From NCBI RefSeq assembly GCF_048771995.1, contig NC_133025.1, forward strand, positions 3,534,001-3,598,000: DNA of 64,000 nt, in the 5' to 3' direction. This stretch comes from Taeniopygia guttata. Taxonomy: Eukaryota > Chordata > Aves > Passeriformes > Estrildidae. A model generated the notes under the pieces. That model had not been told where the DNA came from. It was given only the letters and a program-made list of their open reading frames with translations, and did not search any database. Of the stretch, positions 36,153 through 46,547 are shown piece after piece. The translations under genes were made by a program, and so were the position numbers. Numbering within the stretch: position 1 is the first letter of the stretch; the number at the start of each line of letters is the position of its first letter.

Positions 36153-36654
36153 GTAGGCTGGTTTCTATGTGTCTGATATTAAGTTAGATATTAAGTTAGT
36201 TAAATATATTTTAAGCTGGAGGGGGTCATGCAGAAGGACTTTTCAGGAACTTCTCTTCTTGATTTGGGGCAGATATGGGCATGTTCTGCAGAGTACTGTA
36301 AAAAGTCAGCACTTGTAGTTCCTGTTCTTAGTTTCCAGCTTACTGGTCACAGTGTTCCTGATCTGGGGTTGCTAAAGAGAAAAAGGACCAGATGTCTTGC
36401 ATCAGAGCCAGGGGTATATGTAGCTTAACACCCCAATGTCAGCTCAGAGGCAGGACCCCAGGTGGATCATTTGGGGCTCAGAATTGGGTCTGACTGGGAG
36501 AGCTGCGTGTCTGTGTGAACCTGGCTGGGGCCAGGGACATGTAGGAAGTGCAGCATTGCTGTTCTTTGTCTGCTCAATGCAGGGGGCTGAGCAGAGTCTG
36601 TGCCCAGCTGCAGGTGTCTGCTGTGGGAAGGTGCTGAGAGCAGGAGGGAATGAG

Positions 36655-36910
36655 AATGGCCTGAAACTGAGTCAGGGAAAACTTAAGCTGGATATCAGGA
36701 AGAGGTTTTTCACCCAGGGTGGCTGAGCCCTGAAACAGGCTCCCCAGGGAAGTGGTCACATCACCATACCTGCCTGAGTACGAAATGTGTTTGTACAACA
36801 CTGTCAGGCACATGGTGGGATTTCTGGGGCTGTCCTGTGCAGGGCCAGAAGTTGGACTTGATGATCCTGATGGGTCCATTCCAACTCAGTTTCTTCTGTG
36901 ATTTTATGAG
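36655..36910 (+). mobile_element. CR1 LINE fragment inserted in the 5' intron of copy B
   Basis: Sense CR1 with 'gtcagggaaaacttaagctg', 'gatatcaggaagaggttttt' and 'gttggacttgatgatcctga', ending 'ttctgtgattttatgag'. C and D run straight from 'gcaggaggga' to 'ggtgggaaaaggtgacc' without it, so this insertion is specific to unit B. Confidence 0.88.
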
Positions 36911-38260
36911 ATCATGTTTGGAAGCAGGGGCTTCCCAGCCCTGTTTTGTAGAAGGATTTTTTCTCCAGTGCCAGTGCAAAAGCTGAGCTCTTGACCAACT
37001 GAGGTAGGCTGGAAAAGGTGACCTTGGCTCAGTGCCATATCTCAGTTCCATGATAACTTTGCCATGAGAATTGTTTAGGCATTGGGTGGGTTTGGAACAC
37101 CCCTCAGACAGACTATGCCCCCATCATTGCCTCCACTGGGCACCCTAAAACCCATTTTAGATTTCACCCTCTCATGTGAAAAGGGAGATTTGCTCAAACC
37201 TTTAGTGTGTGTTCAGTCTGTCAATGCCACATAAAAGTCAAAACCTTCTCAGTCTGTTGGTGTCCCCTGGTAGGGACCCTTCACTGAGCAGGTCTCTGGG
37301 TTGGAGGGTTTGACTGACTTGTTCAGAGTCACACACCAACCAGAGAAACCCCTCCTGGGTCTCCGCATCTTTAGCCACTGCCAGAAAGTGCCAGAGCCCC
37401 TGAAGGACTCACTTTAACTGTTTACAGAATAACACTATTAATAAAACTGTAACAGGCTGAGTTTTGAGACTTGCCAGTGAAGGTATCTGACTGCAAAAAG
37501 ATATTCAAAGTGAGATACTAATTCAGAACAACATACTAATAAGCTTTAATCCCCATCAAAAGCTGGCTTGAGGTAATCATTCAGCATGTATGAAGCAGGA
37601 TTCTTACTCAATAGGCATCCCTAAGGGAGAGAAGGCAGGTTCAGCCCATCAACTGATCCCAGAAGTTACAGTGGAGTCTTCCATCGCTTCTCTCCATTTT
37701 TAATTCACTTTTATACTATTTCTTTACATTTAGGTGGTGTTTCCATGTAGTCATACATCTTTCTCAGTGAGGGCCTCTCATGCCTTGGGGGTGGATACCT
37801 CAATAAAGTACCTGCAGTAATTTTGGGATGGGGATGTGCATCAGTCTGAGGGGAGGAATTTTGCCATGGTTGCTGATTCAGCAGCAGGACATCTTCATTT
37901 GTCTCCCATGGTTTTCATGAGATGTCACAGAGATGATCAGCCAGAAAATACCACCGAGGTATCTCCTCTGCAAGGGTTTTGACAGAGCCTGGCCCTGATG
38001 TCTCCACTCCACTCCATCTGCTGTTTAGGCCAACTTTAGATTTAGTCCTCTTTGTTTGTGGGAGGCCAGGTATGCTGACTGTGTTTCATCCAGGGACAAT
38101 CAACTATATTTTCCCTTGTAACTTCTCTACCATTATCCTTTTATCCCCAGTCATCTCCCTGCACAACCCTATAGCGCTGATGATTTTTCCACATCCAGGG
38201 GGACAGAACTTAGCCCCTCCTTGGTCTCTTACAGTCCCCTCCTCTGCATTTGCCTTCCAG
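36911..38260 (+). other. 5' intron of copy B, no further gene
   Basis: Intronic by inference: it lies between the putative first exons and the coding exon. Parts align with the C and D units ('gaaaaggtgaccttgg'). About 37100-38000 is longer and different from C and D, and no repeat family was recognised in it. Confidence 0.4.
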
Positions 38261-38294
38261 GGGATCAAGAGCCCTTCACTGAAGTCCTCCCACG

Positions 38295-38579
38295 ATGCTG
38301 GGGCTGCTGCTGCTGCAGGTGTTGGCCAGCTGCCTCTGGCTGGGACACGGCGAGGTGGTGACATCCTTTGAAACTTCATGTCCTCAGTTTTTTTTCCGGG
38401 AGATCCCCCCAAACAAAGCTCTGGAGCCACAGAACCCAGCCTTGATCTGCCAGCGCTACCAGAACCGGTATTACTTTGCCACCCTGTACGACAGGAACAT
38501 GCGTATTCCTGTCTACTCTGCCTACATCTACCAGCCTGGACCTGGCAAAAGACCTAAAACATGGCTGGTTGAGCCCCAG
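38295..38579 (+). CDS. ENDOD1-like: ENDOD1-like secreted nuclease, copy B, coding exon 1
   Basis: Codes for residues 1-95 of a 276-residue protein. A signal peptide (MLGLLLLQVLASCLWLGHG) predicts secretion. It is followed by a module with two cysteines (SCPQFFF, LICQ), the motifs YFATLYDR and IPVYSAY, and a closing WLVEPQ. This layout matches the N-terminus of vertebrate ENDOD1. The exon ends in phase 0 at CAG/GTGAGT. Upstream, an acceptor (ccttccag/ggg at 38260/38261) gives 34 bp of 5'UTR before the ATG, which has A at -3. The ATG chosen is the one conserved in all copies and starts the signal peptide. The frame is intact. It is more diverged from C and D than those are from each other. Confidence 0.93.
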
Positions 38580-39705
38580 GTGAGTGTCTCTCCTACAGCA
38601 CATCACCCTCCAACCACTCCAGAAATGAGCTGCAGCATTAACCCAACTTTTATATTTCCTCCCACTTCCCTACACACATGCAAATGGACACACTGGACAG
38701 GATTCTTCTCATTAAACTTCAAACTCCTGCACCACATGATTCCTCTGATGGATCTGAGACATCAGCAGGAGGATGAGATGAATCACATCCCAAAGGTGCC
38801 CAGCTCTCTGCCTTCACCTGGCAGGAACAGCAAATCAGGTTACTTTGCATTCATCACAAAGTCAAATGCTCCCTCCCTGTGCCCTGCTGTGCTGGGTGAC
38901 CAAGTGATGGGGAAAAGGCATCCAGGAGAGGCTAAACTTGAGGGACCAACAGCCCTGCTGGGGTCTGATCCCCACTTTGCCCTGAGCTGTTCTGCATCCC
39001 TGACACAGTTTATCTGCTCCCCGTGAAGAGTCAAACACGCTTTGTGAGTGGTGTGAGAGAAGTGAGGAGAAACTCAGAAGGGGCTGAGATGGCCCAGGGG
39101 AAAAGGCACTGGAGCTGAGAGGCTCAGGTTAGCTGGGGAGGGATTTCTGGAGTGACAGTTCAGGCAGTGAAAAGTGAGGAGCATCAGTGCTGGTCCATTC
39201 ACAAGGGGGTGATCTCCATCCATGGGCAGTGACCCCTGAGCACCTTTGGCTCAGGCCTGGTCCAGAAGGATCCAGCAGTCAGACAGGACTCCAAAACCAA
39301 CACAGCTCTCCCAGATGTCTTTTAGTCAAGCTTCAGAACTTTAGGAAAACAGGCCAAGGAAATAACGGGCACAAAAAGAGGAAATTCATGTCACTGGTAA
39401 GGATAGAGGGGCAGGATTGATTTACATGAAAATGAACCACAGAAGAAACCCACATGCAGTGTTACAAAGGAAAGCTAAATATAATGCACTAAATGTGAAA
39501 TGAATTTCTGGAAGAAAAAAATATTTGCAGTTTGATTGCACTTTCAGTTCCTCATAGGAACTCAAGTAACTAATCTGGTATTGTACCACATTAGGAGCAG
39601 ACAAAAAACAGGATCTTGACACTCAGAAACATCTGCTCTAGGAATGTTTGTTCAATTATCCTCATCCCCAATACTAACACCTTTTCCTCTTTTTTTCGTG
39701 TCAAG
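38580..39705 (+). other. intron between coding exons of copy B
   Basis: A 1126-bp intron with GTGAGT donor and a 'tttttttcgtgtcaag' acceptor. Its 5' half is closely similar to the introns of A, C and D ('ctctgccttcacctggcagg'). The 3' half is shorter than in C and D. Open frames reading through the donor are not coding. Confidence 0.75.
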
Positions 39706-40251
39706 CTGATTGGCCCAGCTTATCCCAAAACTATGGAAAAAGAGTGGACACTCTTAAATCGATACAATGTCACCTTAGAGAAACTCAGCCAGAGCCAGGC
39801 TATCCTTCATGACTACAAGAACCTGACGGGGTTGAACCGGGGCCATTTGAACCCCAATGGCCACCACGATGACTACAGCAGCAGGATGGCTACCTTCACC
39901 CTCACCAACATAGTGCCCCAGGATGAGAGACTCAACGGCGGCGCCTGGAACAACTACGAGCAGCAAACCATGATCAGGAGCACCCAGGGCTGTAAAACCA
40001 CCTATGCCATCACGGGTGCTGTGCCTGGGAACAACTACATCGCCAAGGGGAGGGTTAATAAACCCAGCCACCTCTGGTCAGCTGCCTGCTGCGTGGTGGA
40101 CAACAACTACATAAAGTCTTGGGCGGTCATCGCTGTGAATGACAAGAACCAGGTTCAGCTCCTCACCCTGGGGGAGCTGGAGGACACCTTAACTGAGCTC
40201 TATGGGAGGGGACAGGTTTCCCTGTTTGACAGTGACTGTCCCCGGGAATAA
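39706..40251 (+). CDS. ENDOD1-like: ENDOD1-like secreted nuclease, copy B, coding exon 2 (nuclease core)
   Basis: Codes for residues 96-276 with the DNA/RNA non-specific endonuclease fold (Endonuclease_NS type, as in Serratia nuclease). The general-base histidine lies in LNRGH (H142). TNIVPQ follows at 162-167. LNGGAWNNYE supplies the metal-ligand asparagine (N172) and a glutamate (E180), matching N119 and E127 of Serratia nuclease. Position 139, Asp in the DRGH motif of A, C and D, is Asn here. The catalytic His is kept, so activity may be altered rather than lost; this is inference. Later motifs are GAVPGNNYI, PSHLWSAACC and a terminal DSDCPRE. The stop is TAA. The frame is fully open. The product is predicted to be secreted and to cleave nucleic acid. 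Confidence 0.93.
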   Translation: MIGPAYPKTMEKEWTLLNRYNVTLEKLSQSQAILHDYKNLTGLNRGHLNPNGHHDDYSSRMATFTLTNIVPQDERLNGGAWNNYEQQTMIRSTQGCKTTYAITGAVPGNNYIAKGRVNKPSHLWSAACCVVDNNYIKSWAVIAVNDKNQVQLLTLGELEDTLTELYGRGQVSLFDSDCPRE

Positions 40252-40299
40252 GTCTCAACATCCTGGGTGGAACAGGGTCAGGAACTTTTGCCACATGTC

Positions 40300-40925
40300 A
40301 TAGAATCACAGAATGGTTTGGGTTTAAAGGAATTTCAAAGACCATCCATGTAGCCTCAGCTCCTGAACCATGGCCAGGGACACCTTCCACTATCGTTGGT
40401 GGCTCCAAGCCCTGTCCAGCCTGGCTTTGAACACTTCCAGGGATGGAGCAGCCTTAACTTCTCTGGACAATCTTTGTCAGGGCCTCACCACCCTCACAGT
40501 AAAGAATTTCTTCGAACATCTAATGTAACCCCACCTGCTTTCAGTTTACAGCCATTGCCTCTTGTCCTGTCACTCCATACCCTTGTCCAAGGTCCCTCTC
40601 TTTTTCAAAACCCTTTAGACACTGGAAGGGGTCCACGTTGTCCCAGGAGCCTTCTTTTCTCCAGGCTCCCTCACCCTCAGCTCTCTCACCCTCTTTCTGG
40701 AGCAGATGTGCTCCAGCTCTTGGAGCATGTCTGTGGCCTCCTCCGGATTCCACTCCAGCAGTTTTGTCTCCTTCTTATGTTGTGGATCCCAGAGCTGAAG
40801 GTAGCACTGCAGCTGGGGTCTCACCAGAACAGAATAGAGGGGGACAAATGGTCTGTAGAAGGGAACAAAACAACCCAAGCCTCCCAAAGGCCTCTCATTC
40901 ATTTCCAGGAAGGTCTGAGGGAGCA
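40300..40925 (-). mobile_element. CR1 LINE fragment downstream of copy B
   Basis: Reverse CR1 from 'catagaatcacagaatggtt' about 50 bp after the stop, through 'gcctcaccaccctcacagta', 'ttgtcctgtcactccatacc' and 'cactgcagctggggtctcac', to 'cctctcattcatttccagga'. It is in the same position and orientation as behind A, C and D. Confidence 0.92.
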
Positions 40926-41734
40926 AACTTCACATGCTATCTAGTTTCCATTAGGAAGTGAGAAACCTGTCTTCAGGTCAGGAAAATGTATATATAAAAG
41001 AGTACCTTCTGCCACCTGCTTATAGCGTAGTTTAGGGACTAACATAACAATTTCCATCCCAAGTGTGTAATTTACTAATAAAACCTTGTGGAACTTTACA
41101 TATCTTTTGATTTTTTTTTGTTCCTTTTGACCATGAACATTTAGGGATCTTGGAGGGGGTCCCTTTTCCTTGAAAGTGGTTTTGTGGGCAGAATGGGAGC
41201 TTCAGTCAAAGGTTAATAGAGAAATCTTCCTGTTAAGTCATGAGCTGCAGAAATGAACCCTTGGCTTGGTAAACTCCTTCTCAGGGAGCTGTCTGGGTTC
41301 AGCTGGATCCAGTCTTAGCCCTAGATTTTGTCAATTGTTTATATCTAAAGTATTATACTGATGTAATTGAAACTTTATACAACTTGTCCCATAGGCTTGA
41401 GGATTCCAAACCATACATATTTACATAATTATATATGATTTAAGATTATAATGATAAGGCAAAAATATGTTAATCAGAATTATTTAGTTCACAGCATAGA
41501 AGCTAGAACTACTAGTATAATATTGTGTGTTATGAAGCAGTATTGAAGCAAATATATTAAAGCAGTTATATTAAAACCAGCAAAACCAATTAGAGACCAC
41601 CCATACCAATGACCATGACCAAATCTCATTGGCTCAGCCTCAAGAAGTGACCTTGAGAGGCATCTCCACTCCAAAGAGGAATCTCAACACACAAACACTC
41701 GAGGAAGGTGTGTGCCTGGTGTGCAAGATCTAAA
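40926..41734. other. AT-rich insertion in unit B, unassigned
   Basis: Not found in units A, C or D. It contains 'tatatataaaagagtacctt' and, about 75 bp later, 'aataaaaccttgtgga', an arrangement reminiscent of LTR promoters, but I cannot define element ends. The rest (41330-41600) is AT-rich without a recognised repeat. Confidence 0.35.
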
Positions 41735-42723
41735 GAGAGCAAAAGTCAATCTCTACTTCATAACAGCAATGATGTTCAGATACTTCCTGGGAAGCAGGGC
41801 ACAATTCCTCCAGAAGACCAACACTGAAAACTCACATACACTCCCCCAACCCTTCCTCCTCTCTCCCTTAGCTTATATATCTGAGCTGAAGTCATATGAT
41901 ATGAAAAATCCCTTTGGTTAATCTGTGTCAGCTGGCCTGGTTGTGTCCCCTCCCAGGATCTTGCCCACTCCCATCCCCCTTGGTGGGGGAAGGAATGTCT
42001 AGGGCTGTCAGAATCTGTGGTATTGATGATCCTGAGATTGTAGAAAGTCTCTGTCTTTCAGCCCCACTGCCAAAGAAGAAGCCAAAATTGGTCTGTGCTG
42101 GTTTCAAGGTTGTTTATTCTGTTTATCTCTAACATGTTCTGCTGCCCTGCCGCAGCTCTGTCCTGCAGGGCAGCGTGTGGGGCTCTGCCCTCAGTGGGAT
42201 GTTACAAACATTAAATACCACAAACTACCTGTGCTGGATTTACAATAACGTGCCAATATCTGTCACCTACGTTGGACAGTGTGTCCCCAGCCTAAACCAA
42301 CAGAAAAATGCCAACACCACAGTGAAACATGGAGGGCATGAAGAAGGAGAAAAAGGACAAGACACACCCAATTTTTCCATCTTGTCCCCTTTGAACCCCT
42401 AATCTAGAAACCTAAAATTTTACTTTTGCACCCGTGCCACACTTAATTATTACTTCTATCAACCACTCAGAGCTTGTAATTCATCCTGTAAGATTGAAAA
42501 CTGTTCTCCATGGACAGAGATCACAGACAGTGTCTCTGGGGGCTCTGTCCAGGGGGGTTCCTGACCCCTGCCAGGGTCCCAGACCTGCCAGGGCAGCCAG
42601 AGGGAAGCTCTGGATTCCCACAGAGGGCCAGTGCTGCTTTGCACTGGTCTCTTATCAACACCTGGACAGCTACCAGCACAGCACTGTAAGGTTGTGACCT
42701 TCACCTCGGTCAGACCCAACACA
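41735..42723 (+). mobile_element. older avian LTR (family 2), fragment interrupted by a younger LTR
   Basis: Pieces on either side of the solo LTR at 42006-42622 belong together as one avian ERV LTR fossil. Upstream are 'gatgttcagatacttcctgg', 'aagcagggcac', 'atatgaaaaatccctttggt' and 'ctggttgtgtcccctcccag'. Downstream are 'ggacagctaccagcacagca' and an end at 'acccaacaca'. The 5' boundary is uncertain. It is related to the LTR at 53344-53939. It is broken and has no viral genes attached. Confidence 0.7.
42006..42622 (+). mobile_element. solo LTR of an avian endogenous retrovirus (family 1), nested
   Basis: A 617-bp TG...CA element ('tgtcagaatctgtgg' ... 'ctggattcccaca') nearly identical to those at 11850 and 14658. 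Flanks 'tagggc' (42000-42005) and 'gagggc' (42623-42628) form a 6-bp target-site duplication with one mismatch. It sits inside the older LTR fragment 41735-42723, so it is younger than that element. It is a solo LTR fossil. Confidence 0.9.
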
Positions 42724-43506
42724 GGCATTCACAACAAAGTTTAGTTGCTACCATGATGGATTGCAGGTTCACCTCATATAAACCACAAGTTGCTTCCCAC
42801 AGAAATTTCCACCAGCAGGAAAGTAACAGTGCCCGTGCTCACTGGAGGTTGGGTGTCCAAACACAACCAGAGGATGCCATAACATCCACACAAGCATCAG
42901 CATCAGACTCCACTTACTTCTCCTACAAATGAGCATGAACAAAGTGGGCCAGGGTGCCAACAGCTATAACAAGATATCTCCATGGCTCCTGCAATGGGAC
43001 TTCAAATTTTGGTGTCGTCATACTTGATCCTTTGGGAGTGGGGTCCTGTGCAACAAAGAGTTCAATGGGTTCTGTGCATTCAGGATTATGTGTGATTGCC
43101 CAACTTTCCCCCTGGGAGGTGTTTCACACTGTGTCATGCAGCACTTTGGGGTTGGGGAACACTTTGTGGGTCTTTGATTGTTTATGGACCCTTCTGATGA
43201 TGGGACCACTGCTGGGCCCTGCTTGGTTATGTCAGTTGGGCCTCATCAGAAAGGAGGAATTTGCTCCACCCCCACAAGATCTGCTTCTTCTTGGCCTTCT
43301 CCCTCATTCTGGCTAATCCCCACTTTGTTTAACACATCAGTCCCTGGTTAACAGAGAAAAAAGAAACCACAGGACTCAACCAGTTTGTTTAAACAACCTT
43401 CGGTCTAACACACTTCATCTGGATACTTCTGGTTGTAACAACAAATTAATTATTCAATTATTCCTGGACTTCTGTAAACAGAAGAAATTATAGGATATCA
43501 TAGGAA
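42724..43506. other. end of unit B, non-coding
   Basis: Contains 'aggttcacctcatataaacc', homologous to the unit 3' flank at about 34360, and the stretch 43321-43490, homologous to 52890-53050 at the end of unit C. No gene was seen. Confidence 0.5.
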
Positions 43507-43696
43507 TGATGCCCTGCGAGGCTGCAGAAGAGCAGACTGTGAATATCTGAGTGTACTCAGAGACAGGCCAGTGCATCCAATGTCACCAGAGCTGTTCTCT
43601 TGGGAACAGAAACACGTGTAGGTGCTGGAGCAGCAGCAGCTGCAGCTGGTGGGATGGATGGAATGACCAAGGAAGTGACCAGACCCTCTTAGCGGA

Positions 43697-44058
43697 TCCT
43701 GACATACCTTGCTGCCCGTCAGCAAAGTTGGGAGAGATTCTGGAGAAATTCTGACAACTGTCAGCACATTTCAGAGTGGGTATGAACAAACTCCTGTAAA
43801 TAAAAATCAAAAACTTCTCTTTTCTATGGAAATCCATGTTTATAAAAAAGGGCAAATTCGTTACTGGGAATATATTTCACTGATGTGGACATACCATGGT
43901 GCCAGTGAGCAAATTTGGGAGAAGTTCTGAGGAAATTATGAAAAACAGCTGTCAACACATTTTGGGGTGGGTGTGAACAAACCCCCTGAATGAAAATAGA
44001 AAACTTCTCTTTTCTGTGGAATTTTCTGTTTACAAGAAGGCGCAGATTTAGGACTGGG
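43697..44058 (+). promoter_or_regulatory. duplicated promoter-proximal module, copy C
   Basis: Two adjacent, diverged copies of a block of about 185 bp (43697-43880 and 43881-44066). Each has 'gacatacc', 'gagaa(a/g)ttctg', 'aaac(a/t)...ctgtca(g/a)cacatt', 'gtatgaacaaact' or 'gtgtgaacaaacc', a pyrimidine block 'aaaacttctcttttct' and a final 'tatat(t/a)' element. Copy B has one block. An E-box-like CACGTG lies just upstream at 43614. A role in transcription is inferred from position. Confidence 0.5.
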
Positions 44059-44158
44059 TATATATTGCAGTGGCACTCCTGGGCATTCATACAGTTCTTT
44101 CTCCAGGGAGAAGACAGAAGGAACGGTTCAGCTGCCTTTTCTGAGACTCTGCTTCAAG
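44059..44158 (+). promoter_or_regulatory. TATA box 1 and putative non-coding first exon, copy C
   Basis: TATATAT at 44059-44065, then a block conserved in B and D ('cagggagaagacagaagg', 'ttctgagactctgcttcaag') ending in a consensus donor CAAG/GTAAGC (exon end 44158). It would splice to the acceptor at 46228/46229. Confidence 0.6.
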
Positions 44159-44555
44159 GTAAGCTCTTCTTCCTTTTTCACCATTGACTCCAATATTCCA
44201 AATCTTTCCTGAGTTTCAGAATTAACATAAATAGGCAAAGTCTAGGCTGGAGTTGCTGAGCTCCAAGGGGCAATCAGAGCTTATGCATGCATTGAATTTT
44301 GCAGCAGTGTAGTATTTTCTGTCAGTCAGGAGGGCAACCACAGAAGGAAAGATTTGGGAAAGAAACTCAAGCCAGCTCACCTGAAAATAAATATCGAACT
44401 GTTGAACAAGAAGGAAGGGGGAGATTATTCAATAGTAAAATTGCACCCGTGGCCTTGCAAAAAACCTCTGGACAAAAACAGGTGCGGTGTGAATTCCTGG
44501 GAAAATTCCCAAATCCTGCTTGGGAAATCAAACACCTCTCTCTCCCTGGAGAGCA

Positions 44556-44651
44556 TATAAACCCAGACAGTCTGAGACTGCAGCAGAGGCATTTGAGACT
44601 CCTCTGCCACTTTGGGGCTGTGAGCAGAATCCTGTGCCGCTCCTTCTCACG
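44556..44651 (+). promoter_or_regulatory. TATA box 2 and putative alternative first exon, copy C
   Basis: TATAAA at 44556-44561 is followed by 'cagacagtctgagactgcag' and 'gaggcatttgagactcctct', and a donor CTCACG/GTAGGT (exon end 44651). It is conserved with B and D. The better TATA match suggests this may be the main start. Confidence 0.58.
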
Positions 44652-46228
44652 GTAGGTTGTTTTCTATGTATCTGCTATGTTAGATATTAAGTTAGTGAGA
44701 TCTATATTAATCTCATGGAGGGGTCATGCAGAAGGACTTTTCAGTCATGATTTTCTGCTTGATTTGGGGCAGCTATGGCCAGGCTCTGCAGAGTACTGAA
44801 AGAGTCCTGACTTGTAGTTCCAGTTCTCAGTTTCCAGCTCATTGGTCACCATGTTCCTGATACCAGGAGGAAAATGAGTAAAACGACCACATATCTTGGG
44901 TCAGAGCTGGGCTGTGTGCAGCTCAGCATCCTGAATCCAGTGGAAATGGAGAGATGAGGGTCAGGGAATAGAAGAAGGAAAGAGCAAATGTGCAAGGTGA
45001 CTTGTCAAGCCCTCAGCACTCCTCAGCTCAGACCCTTCCCAGCCCAAGGTGGGCTTTGTGCTTTACAGGCTGTGGCACCTTTCTCTCCCAGGAACCCTTT
45101 GAACTGCCTGTCCCAGCTCCCTTATTCCAAATGCTGATGATATTAAATCACTCCAATGAGTGTCTGGAAATGCAAATGGAAGCATCTCTGCTCTCCCAAA
45201 CCTTTGCTGCCTCTCAAAAGAAGACAAAGCCTGCTTGCTTGCTTGCCAGAATCCCAGTATTTTTCCCAGCTTTCCAATAGTTTTCCCAGCTTTCCAGTAG
45301 TTTTCTCATAAAGGAATGACCTTACTGACTGTTGAGAATCACTTGAGCACTGAGAAAGACAAAATAAGACAGGTGGCTGTCCAAGAAATTCCTGCAACAA
45401 TGCCTTTAACTGTAGATGGAAATCAATCAGCAAAGCTGAAGATGGGCATCAGCAGGAATCCCAAGCAAACAGGGGAAGAGCTGCCCCTCAGAGCTTGCAT
45501 TGCAGCAGCCATTGTGCTGGTAAGATAGCGGTGTTACCCCCGTGTTTGCTGATACCATCTGCTTGGTCCCTTCATTTGCTCTCTCCATGTGTCTGCAAGT
45601 TCAGGGTCGGGGGTTGGATAAGGTGGAAATGCAAGGTGAGCAGCAGGACACCCATTGCTCAATGCCAGGTGAGAGGCAGGACCCCAGGTGGATCATTTGG
45701 GGCTCAGAATTGGGTCTGTCTGGGAGAGCTGCGTGTCTGTGTGAACCTGGCTGGGGCCAGGGACATGTAGGAAGTGCAGCATTGCTGTTCTTTGCCTGCC
45801 CAATGCCCCATGAGATTAAAGGCCAGCTCAGCATTGCAGGGGGCTGAGCAGAGTCTGTGCCCAGCTGCCCGTGTCTGCTGTGGGAAGGTGCTGAGAGCAG
45901 GAGGGAGGTGGGAAAAGGTGACCTTGTCCCAGGCTGTGCCTCAGTTGCAATATCATTTGCTGTGAGAGCTGATTGCACTCGTGGAGGTTTGGCTCCTTCC
46001 TCCTACAGGCTCACTTCTCCCACTGCTGTCTTCTCTAGGCTCCTAAAGCCTCTTTTAGGTTTCACCCTTATTTCCTCCCTGATTTTACCATATGCAGGAG
46101 GACAGAAATGACTCCTTTCCTGGTCTATCATAATCCCCTGCTATGCCACCTCTGTCTCCCTGCACAAAAGGCTCCAGGCCATGACCAGCTCTCTCCAAGC
46201 TGAGTGTCCCTCTGCATTTGCCTTCCAG
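44652..46228 (+). other. 5' intron of copy C
   Basis: Inferred intron from the alternative first exons to the acceptor 'tttgccttccag' at 46228. Open frames here (for example 44990-45280 and 45495-45847) are repeated in unit D with the same spacing. They have no recognisable protein and are not called. Confidence 0.5.
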
Positions 46229-46262
46229 GGGATCAAGAGCCCTTCACTGAAATCCTCCCACG

Positions 46263-46547
46263 ATGCTGGGGCTGCTGCTGCTGCAGGTGTTGGCCAGCTG
46301 CCTCTGGCTGGGACACGGCAAGGTGGTGAATTCCTTTGCAGAATGTCCTCAGTTCTTCTATGGAGGGACCACCCCAAATGATGCCCTGAATCCAAAGAAC
46401 CCAGCGTGGATCTGCCAGCTCTTCGACAACAAGTATCGCTTTGCCACCCTGTACGACAGAGACAAGAGAATTCCAGTGTACTCTGCTTACAAATATGAGC
46501 CTTCAGATGCCAAGAGACCCCACTCATGGTGGTTTGTTGAGCCTCAG
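46263..46547 (+). CDS. ENDOD1-like: ENDOD1-like secreted nuclease, copy C, coding exon 1
   Basis: Residues 1-95 of a 282-residue protein. Signal peptide MLGLLLLQVLASCLWLGHG, then AECPQFFYGGTTP, AWICQ, YRFATLYDRD, RIPVYSAYKYEP and WWFVEPQ, the ENDOD1 N-terminal pattern. 34 bp of 5'UTR follow the acceptor at 46228; A is at -3 of the ATG. Phase-0 donor CAG/GTGAGT. Compared with copy D, 14 codons differ and 13 of these change the amino acid, including the cluster around residues 53-60 and KRPHSWWF against KRPPEWWL. The flanking non-coding DNA is almost identical. Confidence 0.94.

Noticed and set aside
41735-42723. Possible complete provirus around the nested LTRs
   Set aside because: No internal viral region lies between or beside the LTR pieces, so only LTR fossils are present.
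45495-45978. Open frames on both strands shared by units C and D (also 56097-56580)
   Set aside because: Shared only because the units are recent duplicates; no recognisable protein, and they lie in the inferred 5' intron.
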